DNA of 57,698 nucleotides. Source: a virus. The translations under genes were made by a program, and so were the position numbers. Shown here piece by piece: positions 8,690 to 15,833 of this stretch; the stretch's first letter is position 1; each line of letters starts with the position of its first letter. The notes under the pieces are model-generated. The model made no database searches. It had not been told where the DNA came from and was given only the letters and a program-made list of their open reading frames with translations. The stretch lies in the IMG/VR virus record IMGVR_UViG_3300023116_000053, positions 1 through 57,698 of that record; one strand, given 5' to 3'.

Positions 8690-8752
8690 TTTCTATATTT
8701 CTCTCTTGTTGTTGTATATTTCTGTATCGGTTCAAGCAAAAAATTCTTTAAT
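8611..8752. repeat. Direct repeat copy A: shared tag-coding sequence and leader
   Basis: This 142-bp stretch covers the first codons and upstream leader of the DUF5872-like gene and closely matches 10494-10635 at the next upstream gene, with scattered substitutions. The two genes diverge completely after about 26 codons. It looks like exchange or duplication of a 5' module (leader, ribosome-binding site and tag). Confidence 0.8.
8732..8750. repeat. Short inverted copy of a gp13-gene segment
   Basis: Nineteen bases starting TCAAGCAAAAAATTC are identical to the reverse complement of 14014-14032 inside the gp13-like gene. It is the truncated relative of the longer inverted fragment at 10615-10675. 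Confidence 0.65.
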
Positions 8753-8754
8753 AT

Positions 8755-10572
8755 TCATTTATATAAATCTCTTTCTGTAAGTATTTTCGACCAACCAAAA
8801 CTTGATGTAGATATATATCTTATTGGATTTTCAATTAGTTCTATTGTCTCTAAATATCTCGGAACAAAGAAGACTGCCTGTTCTTTCTCTGCTAGATGAA
8901 TTATTCCTTCTCCGTGGTCATGGAAAGCAAAGAAGCCAAGTTCTGTAAGTATTTTCGACCAATTAAAACTTGATGTAGATAGTCCACGACTAAGGCTCCA
9001 TAAGTCCATTATTTTAGTGTCTTCTGGATTTGCGCCCACCTTATCTATAAAATATTCTCTGCCACTTTGAATAATACCTCTAATGTTCTTTTTTTGGTTG
9101 CCAAGAAGTTTTGCAAAATGTTGCGCTTTTTCTATCTCCTTTTTTGTTGAAGACAAAACAATCCCAAATTCAGTTGTCATAAGTGGCCTTAAGATGGCAA
9201 TTTCTTGAGTATATTTAGCAAAGGAGATAATTTGATTAATTTTGTCCCAAAAATATGTCATAACATCTTCAAAGAGAAGATAAAAATTTGAGATAAATTG
9301 ATAAAATTCAAATATTTCTTTTTCTGATATTATTTTGGTTTCTAAAAATTCACTCACAAAGTCATAAAATTTATAATACTCTTTTATAAAATCTAATAAA
9401 TCTGAATATACAATATCACTGTGGGGTGTGCCAAATTCTGAATACGAATCTTTAAATTGTTCTTTATTTTCAATAAATAATTTTTTTAGACTTCTTTCAA
9501 CATTATTGGGGTGAGCAAAAACGCTACTCATATCTATTCCATTTTCTACAATATAATGATTAATATATGACATAAAATCATCGGTTCTGAAATCAACTTC
9601 TTTTTGCCTACCAAACATACTTTTTAACCTAGCAAGTGTTTCATCTTTAACTTCATCTTTGCCTATATGAAAAATCAAATTTTGAAAATTGTCTTCTGGT
9701 TTGAAAATAAGCATATATTTAGCATGTCCTCGAAATGGCAATCTTCCTCTTTTAATTTGACTGAAAATTTCTTGACTCAAGGGGTAAGAATAAACACCCA
9801 GTGGAGTATTGTACCTACTGGATGGGTTGAACATCATATCTGCGGAACCTTCTATATCTGTCATGTGAATATAATACCAAGGATTGCCCGGTCTTTTTAC
9901 ATAGCCACTCAACTTATCTAATAAATTTTCTTTTGGATTAAAATGCCTTTTTCTTGCTAATTGTCTATTTCTTTTTTCGCCCTCTCTCCAACCCTTATCT
10001 CGGTTGTCTACATTATTAATTTGATATACAACTTTATCAATATCTTTATATTTTAATTTCAAATTACCTTTGTATGCGCCATCAACAAATGAAAGCCTAT
10101 TTATTACTTCAAAATCTCTTATTATTTTTCTGATAATCTTGCCAATTCTTCTTTCAAGCAGTAAAGAAACTTCTTCTTGGTCAATCTCGCCTTCTTTTTC
10201 TTTTACTTCTTTATTATATCTATACAACAGAAACTTTGTACCTAGAGGGTATTTTTTGATAGCAATCTTTAAAAAAGCCAATATTGTATTATTATTATAT
10301 TGTATTTCATCATCACCCACCCCAACATCACCCGAAAACCAATCAACTGTTTCGTCATAAAATGCCTTAGACAGTTCTTTATAATCAGCAAAATCGAATT
10401 TTAATGAATATTCTTCGTGAGTTGCAAGCATATCTGGAATTTCTTGCCTCATAACAGTTGCCATTCGATAAATCATTTCATCTTTGTCTAAATTTTCTTT
10501 TTCTTCTTGGATAATTTTTTGTTCTCGAATTTCCAACAATATTTGCCTTTTCAACTCTTTTTTGATATTCAT
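8755..10572 (-). CDS. Tagged ADP-ribosyltransferase-like protein, paralogue 1
   Basis: A 605-residue protein with the same tag and leader as the gene after it. Residues 232-264 (PWYYIHMTDI ... TPLGVYSYP) and 562-569 (EKEQAVFF) are spaced like the His, Tyr and Glu motifs of H-Y-E ADP-ribosyltransferases, with H236 as the candidate first residue. The GFFAFHDHGEGIIH segment just before the Glu motif is shared with the next gene. Residues 30-220 are an extra helical region absent from the paralogue. The last 19 residues contain a duplicate of an upstream 13-codon piece, so the C-terminus may be rearranged. T4 Alt is a packaged ADP-ribosyltransferase, which makes this role plausible, but the fold is inferred only from motif spacing. 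Confidence 0.6.
   Translation of the reverse strand: MNIKKELKRQILLEIREQKIIQEEKENLDKDEMIYRMATVMRQEIPDMLATHEEYSLKFDFADYKELSKAFYDETVDWFSGDVGVGDDEIQYNNNTILAFLKIAIKKYPLGTKFLLYRYNKEVKEKEGEIDQEEVSLLLERRIGKIIRKIIRDFEVINRLSFVDGAYKGNLKLKYKDIDKVVYQINNVDNRDKGWREGEKRNRQLARKRHFNPKENLLDKLSGYVKRPGNPWYYIHMTDIEGSADMMFNPSSRYNTPLGVYSYPLSQEIFSQIKRGRLPFRGHAKYMLIFKPEDNFQNLIFHIGKDEVKDETLARLKSMFGRQKEVDFRTDDFMSYINHYIVENGIDMSSVFAHPNNVERSLKKLFIENKEQFKDSYSEFGTPHSDIVYSDLLDFIKEYYKFYDFVSEFLETKIISEKEIFEFYQFISNFYLLFEDVMTYFWDKINQIISFAKYTQEIAILRPLMTTEFGIVLSSTKKEIEKAQHFAKLLGNQKKNIRGIIQSGREYFIDKVGANPEDTKIMDLWSLSRGLSTSSFNWSKILTELGFFAFHDHGEGIIHLAEKEQAVFFVPRYLETIELIENPIRYISTSSFGWSKILTERDLYK
8773..8812. repeat. 40-bp duplication at the 3' end of ART-like gene 1 (copy 1)
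   Basis: Matches 8941-8980 with two differences and in the same frame, so STSSF(G/N)WSKILTE occurs twice in the protein. The second copy lies just before the stop codon, suggesting a tandem recombination event that rebuilt the 3' end. Confidence 0.75.
8941..8980. repeat. 40-bp duplication at the 3' end of ART-like gene 1 (copy 2)
   Basis: Partner of 8773-8812. This is probably the original copy, because it precedes the GFFAFHDHGEG motif that the paralogous gene also has. Confidence 0.75.
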
Positions 10573-10635
10573 TATTTACATTTCTTCCTTGTTGTTGTAT
10601 ATTTCTGTATCGGCTCAAGCAAAAAACTCTTTAAT
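10494..10635. repeat. Direct repeat copy B: shared tag-coding sequence and leader
   Basis: Partner of 8611-8752. It covers the first codons of ART-like gene 1, its AAGGAAG ribosome-binding site and the leader. Its distal end runs directly into the inverted gp13 fragment at 10615. Confidence 0.8.
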
Positions 10636-10675
10636 AAGACATTTGCTTGGACAACCCACTGGCAGTTTTGACCAT
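10615..10675. repeat. Inverted fragment of the gp13-like gene
   Basis: On the plus strand this encodes QAKNSLIRHLLGQPTGSFDHH, matching HQAKNSLPNLLGQPTGTFDHE of the gp13-like protein (minus strand, 13975-14032). The DNA match includes 22 identical consecutive bases (from ATTTGCTTGG) and a 3-nt indel. It spans the 3' end of ART-like gene 2 and its downstream gap, so that gene's last residues are coded antisense to a neck-gene relic. Confidence 0.85.
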
Positions 10676-11938
10676 CATAATCCTTGCTGGGTTATTTATA
10701 ATATCGATTGTTTCTATAATATCTCTCAGTGTAAGACCCATTTTGTTGGGGTGAAAAATAACTGCTTGTTCTGGCTCATTTGGGTGTATGAGTCCTTCGC
10801 CATGATCGTGAAAACCAATAATCCCTAACTTTACAAACATTTGCGCCCACTGAAAAATGATATTGTCACCCTTTAGTTCGGCCAAATGACGGGTAACATT
10901 CCATAGTTCTGCAAAATCAGAATCAACATCTTCAGAATCGTATCTTTCGAGAGATATTTTTTTGTATTCATACAGAGGGTTTGTAAATTTATCTATAGAG
11001 CCAAGAATTCTTTTCAAAACTCTAGGCAAAGTAAATGAAAAAATTTTGGAGTAAATTTTCGCTTTAGTTGTTCGTATTTTCGCAAAATTAAAAAAATCAT
11101 AACTTTTTATCATTTGTTCCCAATATTTTAAAGGTTCTTTTATGCTAACATAAGCATTATGAAATTCATCAACATAATTGTAAATTTCAGGCAGATTTAC
11201 TACGTTTATTTTTTCTTCATAGCGATATTTTTCCACAATATTAAAAAAAATTTCATATGAATTATAAAAATTGGATAATTTACTGTGAAAATTTGCAAGA
11301 GGAATTTCATATGATTCGTTAAATTGTTTTTTTAATGCAATTATAATTTTTAATTTTTCTTTTTGTGTTAAATCTTTAGTAAAAAATTTTTCTTTTTGTC
11401 GATTGTAGTATTTTTCTATACTTGATTTTAAAAAATCATGAAAAACATCAAACTCTCTTTTCAACTCTTCGGGTTCATAAAGTCCATAGTTTTCCATATT
11501 ATTATCAAAAATTATTTTTGATTCAACCGCTTCTATACGATGTTCTTCGAGAAAAATTCTTTTCAATTCTGTTAAAATTTCTTTTCGAACTCTATCCTTT
11601 CCAATATGAAAAATAAAATTTTGAAAGCCATCTCTCAGTTTAAAAATAACTAATTTCTTCGTTTTCGCACGAAATGGTAGTTGGTAATGTTTTAATTGTT
11701 CAAAAATTTCAGGGCTTAAAGGGTAAGCATATATCCCCAAAGGAGTAGTAGCATGAGGACTAGAAGGGTAATACATCATATCTGCTGGCGCATCTATATC
11801 TGTCATGTGCATATAATACCAAGGTTTACCTGGAGTTTTTACATATCCTTTTATTCTTTGTAGTAAATTTTCTCTTTTTCCTTCATTCAGATAATTTATA
11901 ATTTCTTTTTCAATAATTTTCTTTATTTTATTTTCCAT
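10631..11938 (-). CDS. Tagged ADP-ribosyltransferase-like protein, paralogue 2
   Basis: 435 residues from the ATG at 11938, chosen because it lies at the end of the preceding gene (11-nt overlap) and gives the cargo-type tag MENKIKKIIEKEIINYLNE/G. The core aligns by eye with paralogue 1: KPWYYMHMTDI at residues 38-48 (H44), TPLGIYAYPLS at 65-75, LPFRAKTKK, FQNFIFHIGKD, and a C-terminal FHDHGEGLIHPNEPEQAVIF with the candidate Glu motif near 387-394. This is the H-Y-E layout of ADP-ribosyltransferases. The last dozen residues are coded by an inverted fragment of the gp13-like gene, so the native end may be lost. Enzyme activity is inferred, not shown. Confidence 0.6.
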   Translation of the reverse strand: MENKIKKIIEKEIINYLNEGKRENLLQRIKGYVKTPGKPWYYMHMTDIDAPADMMYYPSSPHATTPLGIYAYPLSPEIFEQLKHYQLPFRAKTKKLVIFKLRDGFQNFIFHIGKDRVRKEILTELKRIFLEEHRIEAVESKIIFDNNMENYGLYEPEELKREFDVFHDFLKSSIEKYYNRQKEKFFTKDLTQKEKLKIIIALKKQFNESYEIPLANFHSKLSNFYNSYEIFFNIVEKYRYEEKINVVNLPEIYNYVDEFHNAYVSIKEPLKYWEQMIKSYDFFNFAKIRTTKAKIYSKIFSFTLPRVLKRILGSIDKFTNPLYEYKKISLERYDSEDVDSDFAELWNVTRHLAELKGDNIIFQWAQMFVKLGIIGFHDHGEGLIHPNEPEQAVIFHPNKMGLTLRDIIETIDIINNPARIMMVKTASGLSKQMSY

Positions 11939-12413
11939 CGAACAATCCCTGTCTTGCTTTGAGGCATGTGGCAGATATTTCAAATTTGTGTGCCACTTGA
12001 CCAAATAATTCTCTTGGTTCGTTTAATTTTACTATCTCATAATAATAAGATCCATAAAGGACGAAATCGCCTTCCCTAACGAACAAATCTTGGTCTTCCG
12101 TTAGTCTCCTCTTGTGGAAGTTAATTGTGACCTTAGAACGCTTGTCTAAGCCATATTTTTCCGTTTGAGTTTCTTGACCTTCCCATTTGACCATCGCATA
12201 GACACGAATTGGAGGAAGAAAGTTTTTTTCTATGGCTTCTTTGTATAAAGGGTGAAAGTTTGTGGTTGTATAATCTATTGGATAATATAAGACTTGTTGA
12301 CCTATAACCCTTTCAACTAATTCATCATTTACTTGTTTGACCAAATCTCTTTCTTTTTCACCAAAAAACATTGGTGGGGGAGGTGCTGGCTCTCTATTAA
12401 ACTTATTTGACAT
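11928..12413 (-). CDS. 14: Neck protein, T4 gp14-like
   Basis: A 161-residue protein with the core pattern of T4 gp14: a YYPIDY segment near residue 43, YGLDKRSKVTINF near 87-99, REGDFVLYGSYYYEIVKLNEP near 113-133, then FGQVAHKFEISATCL. T4 gp14 is 256 residues, so this is a shorter version lacking the C-terminal extension. gp14 joins gp13 in the neck connecting head and tail, and the gp13-like gene lies two genes upstream, which supports the call. Confidence 0.75.
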   Translation of the reverse strand: MSNKFNREPAPPPPMFFGEKERDLVKQVNDELVERVIGQQVLYYPIDYTTTNFHPLYKEAIEKNFLPPIRVYAMVKWEGQETQTEKYGLDKRSKVTINFHKRRLTEDQDLFVREGDFVLYGSYYYEIVKLNEPRELFGQVAHKFEISATCLKARQGLFDGK

Positions 12414-12415
12414 CT

Positions 12416-13024
12416 TTATTTAAGTTCGGACAAACTTGTTCCATCGGAAGTGTTTGCATTGTCTAAAGCACTAGTGAATTTATTAACAAAATCATCACCT
12501 AACCTTCTTATAGAACTAAGAACAGTTTGTATCGCATTAGAAGCACTTGCTCTGCCATTTTCTTCATAATTTTGCTTAATTAATACAATTAAATCTTGTA
12601 TTGCTTCGCTTTCTTCTTTTTTTTGCGTGATGATTGAATCTATATCTTTTCTCATGTCATTAGGATTATTTGAATATTCTTTCACAAGGCCAAAATTAGC
12701 CATCGGAAGATCTGGCTTTTTTGGTTTTTTCGATAATCCTATATTACTCTTTAATTGTTTAATTTCATCATTATGAGCTTTAAAATATCGAACAAATAGT
12801 TTTATATAATCTGTGATTTTAGATTCAAATTCCTCGAAATCTTCTTTTTGTTTTTTTAAATTTTTTGTGATGTTTCCAATTTGCTGCCACAAAAAAACAC
12901 TTTGTTTTGGACCTTTAACATCATCGAAATCGTCCATTGTCATTTCAGAAGGGTCTTTTAATATTGGTTTTCCGGTTTGAGGGTCGTATTTGGTTGATTC
13001 TGTTAATTTAATTTTAATTTTCAT
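12416..13024 (-). CDS. Coiled-coil protein between the neck genes, unknown
   Basis: A 202-residue charged, helical protein. It begins MKIKIKLTEST, has a likely coiled coil around residues 45-95 (TKNLKKQKEDFEEFESKI ... EIKQLKSNIG) and a second helical part at 125-165 (DIDSIITQKKEESEAIQDL). No family was recognised. It is tightly packed between gp13-like and gp14-like genes (gaps of 2 and 5 nt), so a virion or head-assembly role is likely by context. The start has an adequate A-rich leader. Confidence 0.65.
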   Translation of the reverse strand: MKIKIKLTESTKYDPQTGKPILKDPSEMTMDDFDDVKGPKQSVFLWQQIGNITKNLKKQKEDFEEFESKITDYIKLFVRYFKAHNDEIKQLKSNIGLSKKPKKPDLPMANFGLVKEYSNNPNDMRKDIDSIITQKKEESEAIQDLIVLIKQNYEENGRASASNAIQTVLSSIRRLGDDFVNKFTSALDNANTSDGTSLSELK

Positions 13025-13029
13025 TGTAT

Positions 13030-14319
13030 TTATCCCATATAAATAAACATTGGCATTTTATTTAAGGTGCGATTAACGTTGTCAGTTTCATTCGCTCTAG
13101 TTTCTGAAATCTTTGCATAAGTTAATTCATCCAATGTTTTGTTTAATTCTTCCTTCAATTCCCTTCTTTCATCTTTACATTGCGACATCAAATCTGAATG
13201 ATTCAACGTAACAGATTCACCAGGAATAGGTATTGTTTGAAATTTTCCTCTGTTTTGCGCTAAAATGCATTTGCAAGTTGCCAAAGCATATCTCCGTATC
13301 CAGTGCTTTCCGATTGCATTGATATTTTTATAAGGAATATTTGAAAACGGAACTGTATTTACATTGTTTACTCCATCAACTCCTGATTCGTAACCATCTT
13401 CATCTAATATCGGATTCGAATCTACTGAAAATTCAACCCAAATAGCATTCAAATATTCGCGAGGAGGAGGATAAATCCTTAGTTTGTTGTTTCTGAGCAT
13501 ATAAGAGTAATGCGATGTTCTGACTCTTAAAGCATCTTCATATGCTGCTGCTTGCGCTTTGTTTTGCCATACTGGTACAATTTGATAAGAATGGTCGTCT
13601 GCATATTGACCGTATGTTGACAAGTTGCCAATAGAAACCAAACTTCCATAAAAACCATAAAACCTCCAAGTCGCTTGAGGAGACTTATAAAACACTCGTC
13701 GAATGCGGATTTTTCTATTATTTATTTTGTCGCTAAAAAGTTGTCCTCCAGCAACATCCTGAGCCTCTATAATCTCCTGCAAATCATAGTCCTGTTTGCT
13801 TGCTGTTAGCGCGATAGAAGCCGAATAAATTGTTTCGAAGCCTCCAACCCCAACTGCTGTCCCAACTGCGTCAGAAAGCCTCCTAGAGTAAGAAAATTGA
13901 AACTTTGGAAATTTTAAAGCAACATTCCCGCCACTCAAACTGGATGACAGTGGGGAAGATAAATGTTCGCCTTCGTGGTCAAAAGTACCAGTGGGTTGTC
14001 CAAGCAAATTTGGTAAAGAATTTTTTGCTTGATGTAAATTTATGACTGTAGAGTATTCCAAACATGCATCTTCGTATGCTGCATAAACATCTTGTTCTGT
14101 TAATTCAATGTCTAAAACAGCACCACCAAGCATTCGATAAGTATAAGAAACCTGCGATACAGCACCAGTTACCCACTCATTTCTTTCGGAATCAGGTAAG
14201 TTTGCATTTACATATAAACCGTAGGGTAAATAAGATTCAACTACGTTAGAATGAGTACCAGTAACTGGCAAAACGATTCTAGACGTTGTTGGTATAGGAG
14301 AAAAATCAGGGACTGCCAT
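13030..14319 (-). CDS. 13: Neck protein, T4 gp13-like
   Basis: A 429-residue protein. The middle EQDVYAAYEDACLEYSTVI followed by HQAKNSLPNLLGQPTG (residues about 77-112), the NAIWVEFSVD stretch, and the C-terminal KHWIRRYALATCKCILAQNRGKFQTIPIPGE (about 340-370) match the plan of gp13-type head-completion proteins, which end the conserved region with an IPIPG motif. T4 gp13 is 309 residues, so this one is longer. A piece of this gene also occurs inverted at 10615-10675. It lies next to other neck genes. Confidence 0.8.
   Translation of the reverse strand: MAVPDFSPIPTTSRIVLPVTGTHSNVVESYLPYGLYVNANLPDSERNEWVTGAVSQVSYTYRMLGGAVLDIELTEQDVYAAYEDACLEYSTVINLHQAKNSLPNLLGQPTGTFDHEGEHLSSPLSSSLSGGNVALKFPKFQFSYSRRLSDAVGTAVGVGGFETIYSASIALTASKQDYDLQEIIEAQDVAGGQLFSDKINNRKIRIRRVFYKSPQATWRFYGFYGSLVSIGNLSTYGQYADDHSYQIVPVWQNKAQAAAYEDALRVRTSHYSYMLRNNKLRIYPPPREYLNAIWVEFSVDSNPILDEDGYESGVDGVNNVNTVPFSNIPYKNINAIGKHWIRRYALATCKCILAQNRGKFQTIPIPGESVTLNHSDLMSQCKDERRELKEELNKTLDELTYAKISETRANETDNVNRTLNKMPMFIYMG
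13975..14032. repeat. Source segment of the inverted gp13 repeats
   Basis: Inverted partner of 10615-10675 (about 58 bases, 22-base identical core) and of the 19-base copy at 8732-8750. It is in-frame coding sequence of the gp13-like gene. Confidence 0.85.
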
Positions 14320-14378
14320 TTTTTGTTTTTACCTTTATAACAAGATGTTGTTTTTCAATAAATATAATAAAAAAACTT
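14320..14378 (-). promoter_or_regulatory. Leader of the gp13-like gene, with a TATTTATTG motif
   Basis: The minus strand carries TATTTATTG (14356-14364) 37 nt upstream of the start, then AAAGG near the ATG. Same candidate motif as ahead of the sheath and scaffold genes. A weak AACAA/TTGTT hairpin is also present but has no U-tract, so no terminator is called. Confidence 0.2.
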
Positions 14379-14732
14379 CTATATTTTTTTCCTAAATTTA
14401 TTTAAGTCTGCTTCTGTTGCTCTTGGAATACGAGTATTAAATTTTTTTTCTAAATTTTCAATATCTTCATCACTAACAGGAATTAATTTATGTCTACACT
14501 TATAACCCCCAGCCCAATCAATAACTGAATTTCCGTTCTTGTTGACAATTCTTGATAATTGTCTGGCAGTCACGATTTTGTTAACCAATGCAGCACACAA
14601 AGCCCTGTTTCTTGAATCTTGTGGACCGGCATAAAAAAATTTTTGGTCTGCCAACCACTTTCTCTCAGACAAAATATTTTTAACTATATTGAAAACTTGT
14701 TCTTCTAAATTTGTTTTGTTGTTATCTTTCAT
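14379..14732 (-). CDS. Stand-alone MuF C-terminal-like domain protein
   Basis: 117 residues from the ATG at 14732, which forms an ATGA overlap with the methyltransferase stop; a longer upstream frame would lie inside that gene. The sequence FYAGPQDSRNRALCAAL, TARQLSRI, and WAGGYKCRHKLIPV (about residues 33-88) follows the C-terminal domain of MuF-type minor head proteins, where an 'SR..C' stretch is followed by 'W.G..CRH...PV'. In other phages this domain is fused to a head-morphogenesis protein and in some cases to effectors. Here it is free-standing, next to a methyltransferase and the gp13-like gene. A minor capsid role is inferred. Confidence 0.6.
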   Translation of the reverse strand: MKDNNKTNLEEQVFNIVKNILSERKWLADQKFFYAGPQDSRNRALCAALVNKIVTARQLSRIVNKNGNSVIDWAGGYKCRHKLIPVSDEDIENLEKKFNTRIPRATEADLNKFRKKI

Positions 14733-15703
14733 TTGTTTAAATCTTTTAATGCTGCTTCGCCAAACTTTCGTGCCATAGATACTACAACTCCATTGCCAAT
14801 CGCTCTTATTAACGCATCTCGCCACTTACAAGCGGTTAATACGCCAACTTTTTTTGGTCTTTTGCCTTTTTCTTTGACTTGTTTTATATTTGTAATTTCA
14901 TTCCTATCCCATCCGATTTTTGTTTCTATTGCCAACAATGCTCTGCTTTTTTCTTTTCCGCGAAATTGATTGGCTTCGTCAATATCAAGAAAAATATCTT
15001 TCCAGGCTTGAGGTATTTCTTCCATACCCATTTTGTCAGCAAACTCCCAATAATAGCCTTTTCTACCAAAATGTTTATAAAACCACCTGTTTGCTCTCCT
15101 GTCGCAAGCAGCGTACCATTTAGATTCAGTTGCAGTAATAGCAGGACAAACGGAATCACCCAATTCGTAATATCTTGTATCATACTCTCTATATGTTTCT
15201 GGCTCTGGGAATGTTCCGCCTACAATTCTTTGCCTTTTTTGCTTGGGTTCTTCTGCAAATTGTGCTGCATTATACTTTGTTCCCCAATCATCTTCTCCAG
15301 GCTCTCTTGTAATTACATTTTCAACCCATAACACTTTTATGTTCGGCCATACTTTAGTAATATCTAGCGACCATTTTAACAAATCATCTTTGTATTTTCC
15401 TGTTACTATTTGGCCAGAACCTTTTTTTGCCGGAGAAAGTTTTTGACATGGAGGGGATGCCCAAACAGCCGTAAAATCCGACAAATCAACATCTCTAACA
15501 TCTGCCATAACAGAATTTCCGCTACCAACATGAGTCGAAAGCCAATGCGCGACAGGATTTAATTCAAATCCCACACACTCCCATCCAGATTGCTCTAAAC
15601 CAAGCCTAGCAAACCCAGCACCATCAAATAGAACTGCTGCTTTTGGCTTTCGATTGACTTGTTCGTTCATGTATTTTCTCCAATTTTCCATAATCAACTT
15701 CAT
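14729..15703 (-). CDS. C5-cytosine DNA methyltransferase with N-terminal tag
   Basis: A 324-residue enzyme of the DNA C5-methyltransferase fold. Motif I is AVLFDGAGFARLGLEQSGW (residues 23-41), motif IV ASPPCQKLS (82-90, catalytic C86), motif VI VENV (127-130), and motif X AIGNGVVV (about 301-308). It transfers a methyl group from S-adenosylmethionine to cytosine; the recognition sequence cannot be read. The first 14 residues (MKLIMENWRKYMNE) are a Trp-containing version of the cargo-type tag, also found at the start of the basic LRV-related protein at 46743-47426. No partner restriction enzyme is present, so protection of phage DNA or modification of the host is more likely than a restriction-modification pair. 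Confidence 0.85.
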   Translation of the reverse strand: MKLIMENWRKYMNEQVNRKPKAAVLFDGAGFARLGLEQSGWECVGFELNPVAHWLSTHVGSGNSVMADVRDVDLSDFTAVWASPPCQKLSPAKKGSGQIVTGKYKDDLLKWSLDITKVWPNIKVLWVENVITREPGEDDWGTKYNAAQFAEEPKQKRQRIVGGTFPEPETYREYDTRYYELGDSVCPAITATESKWYAACDRRANRWFYKHFGRKGYYWEFADKMGMEEIPQAWKDIFLDIDEANQFRGKEKSRALLAIETKIGWDRNEITNIKQVKEKGKRPKKVGVLTACKWRDALIRAIGNGVVVSMARKFGEAALKDLNK

Positions 15704-15770
15704 TCCAACAAACCTTTTTTGTTTTTATATAATTATTAGTTCGAAAACGATAATTTTTACCTTTTTAGAT
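15704..15770 (-). promoter_or_regulatory. Leader upstream of the methyltransferase gene
   Basis: This gap follows a strong terminator, so a promoter for the methyltransferase-neck-tail operon is expected here. The minus strand contains AT-rich sequence (ATTATATAAAAAC) and AAAAGG ahead of the ATG. No standard -35/-10 pair is convincing. Confidence 0.2.
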
Positions 15771-15802
15771 AAAAAAAAGAGAGAGGTTTTGACACCTCTC
15801 TC
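15771..15802 (-). terminator. Rho-independent terminator after the major capsid gene
   Basis: On the minus strand a perfect 9-bp stem GAGAGAGGT/ACCTCTCTC encloses a 6-nt loop and is followed by eight U residues. It lies about 30 nt past the major capsid stop codon, the expected end of the head operon. This is the strongest terminator in the window. Confidence 0.92.
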
Positions 15803-15833
15803 CATAAAATTGATAACCAAACTATATTTTGAT

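Noticed and set aside
10484-10828. Plus-strand frame containing QAKNSL...LLGQPTG as a possible gene
   Set aside because: The match to the gp13-like protein is limited to about 20 codons; the rest is antisense of the ART-like genes. Treated as a relic of inverted recombination, not a gene.
14733-14825. N-terminal extension of the MuF-like protein inside the methyltransferase gene
   Set aside because: The extra residues are a frame-shifted reading of conserved methyltransferase sequence; the ATG at 14732 forms a normal ATGA overlap.
14926-15183. Minus-strand 85-codon frame inside the methyltransferase
   Set aside because: Lies wholly within the methyltransferase in another frame, has no ribosome-binding site and no recognisable features.
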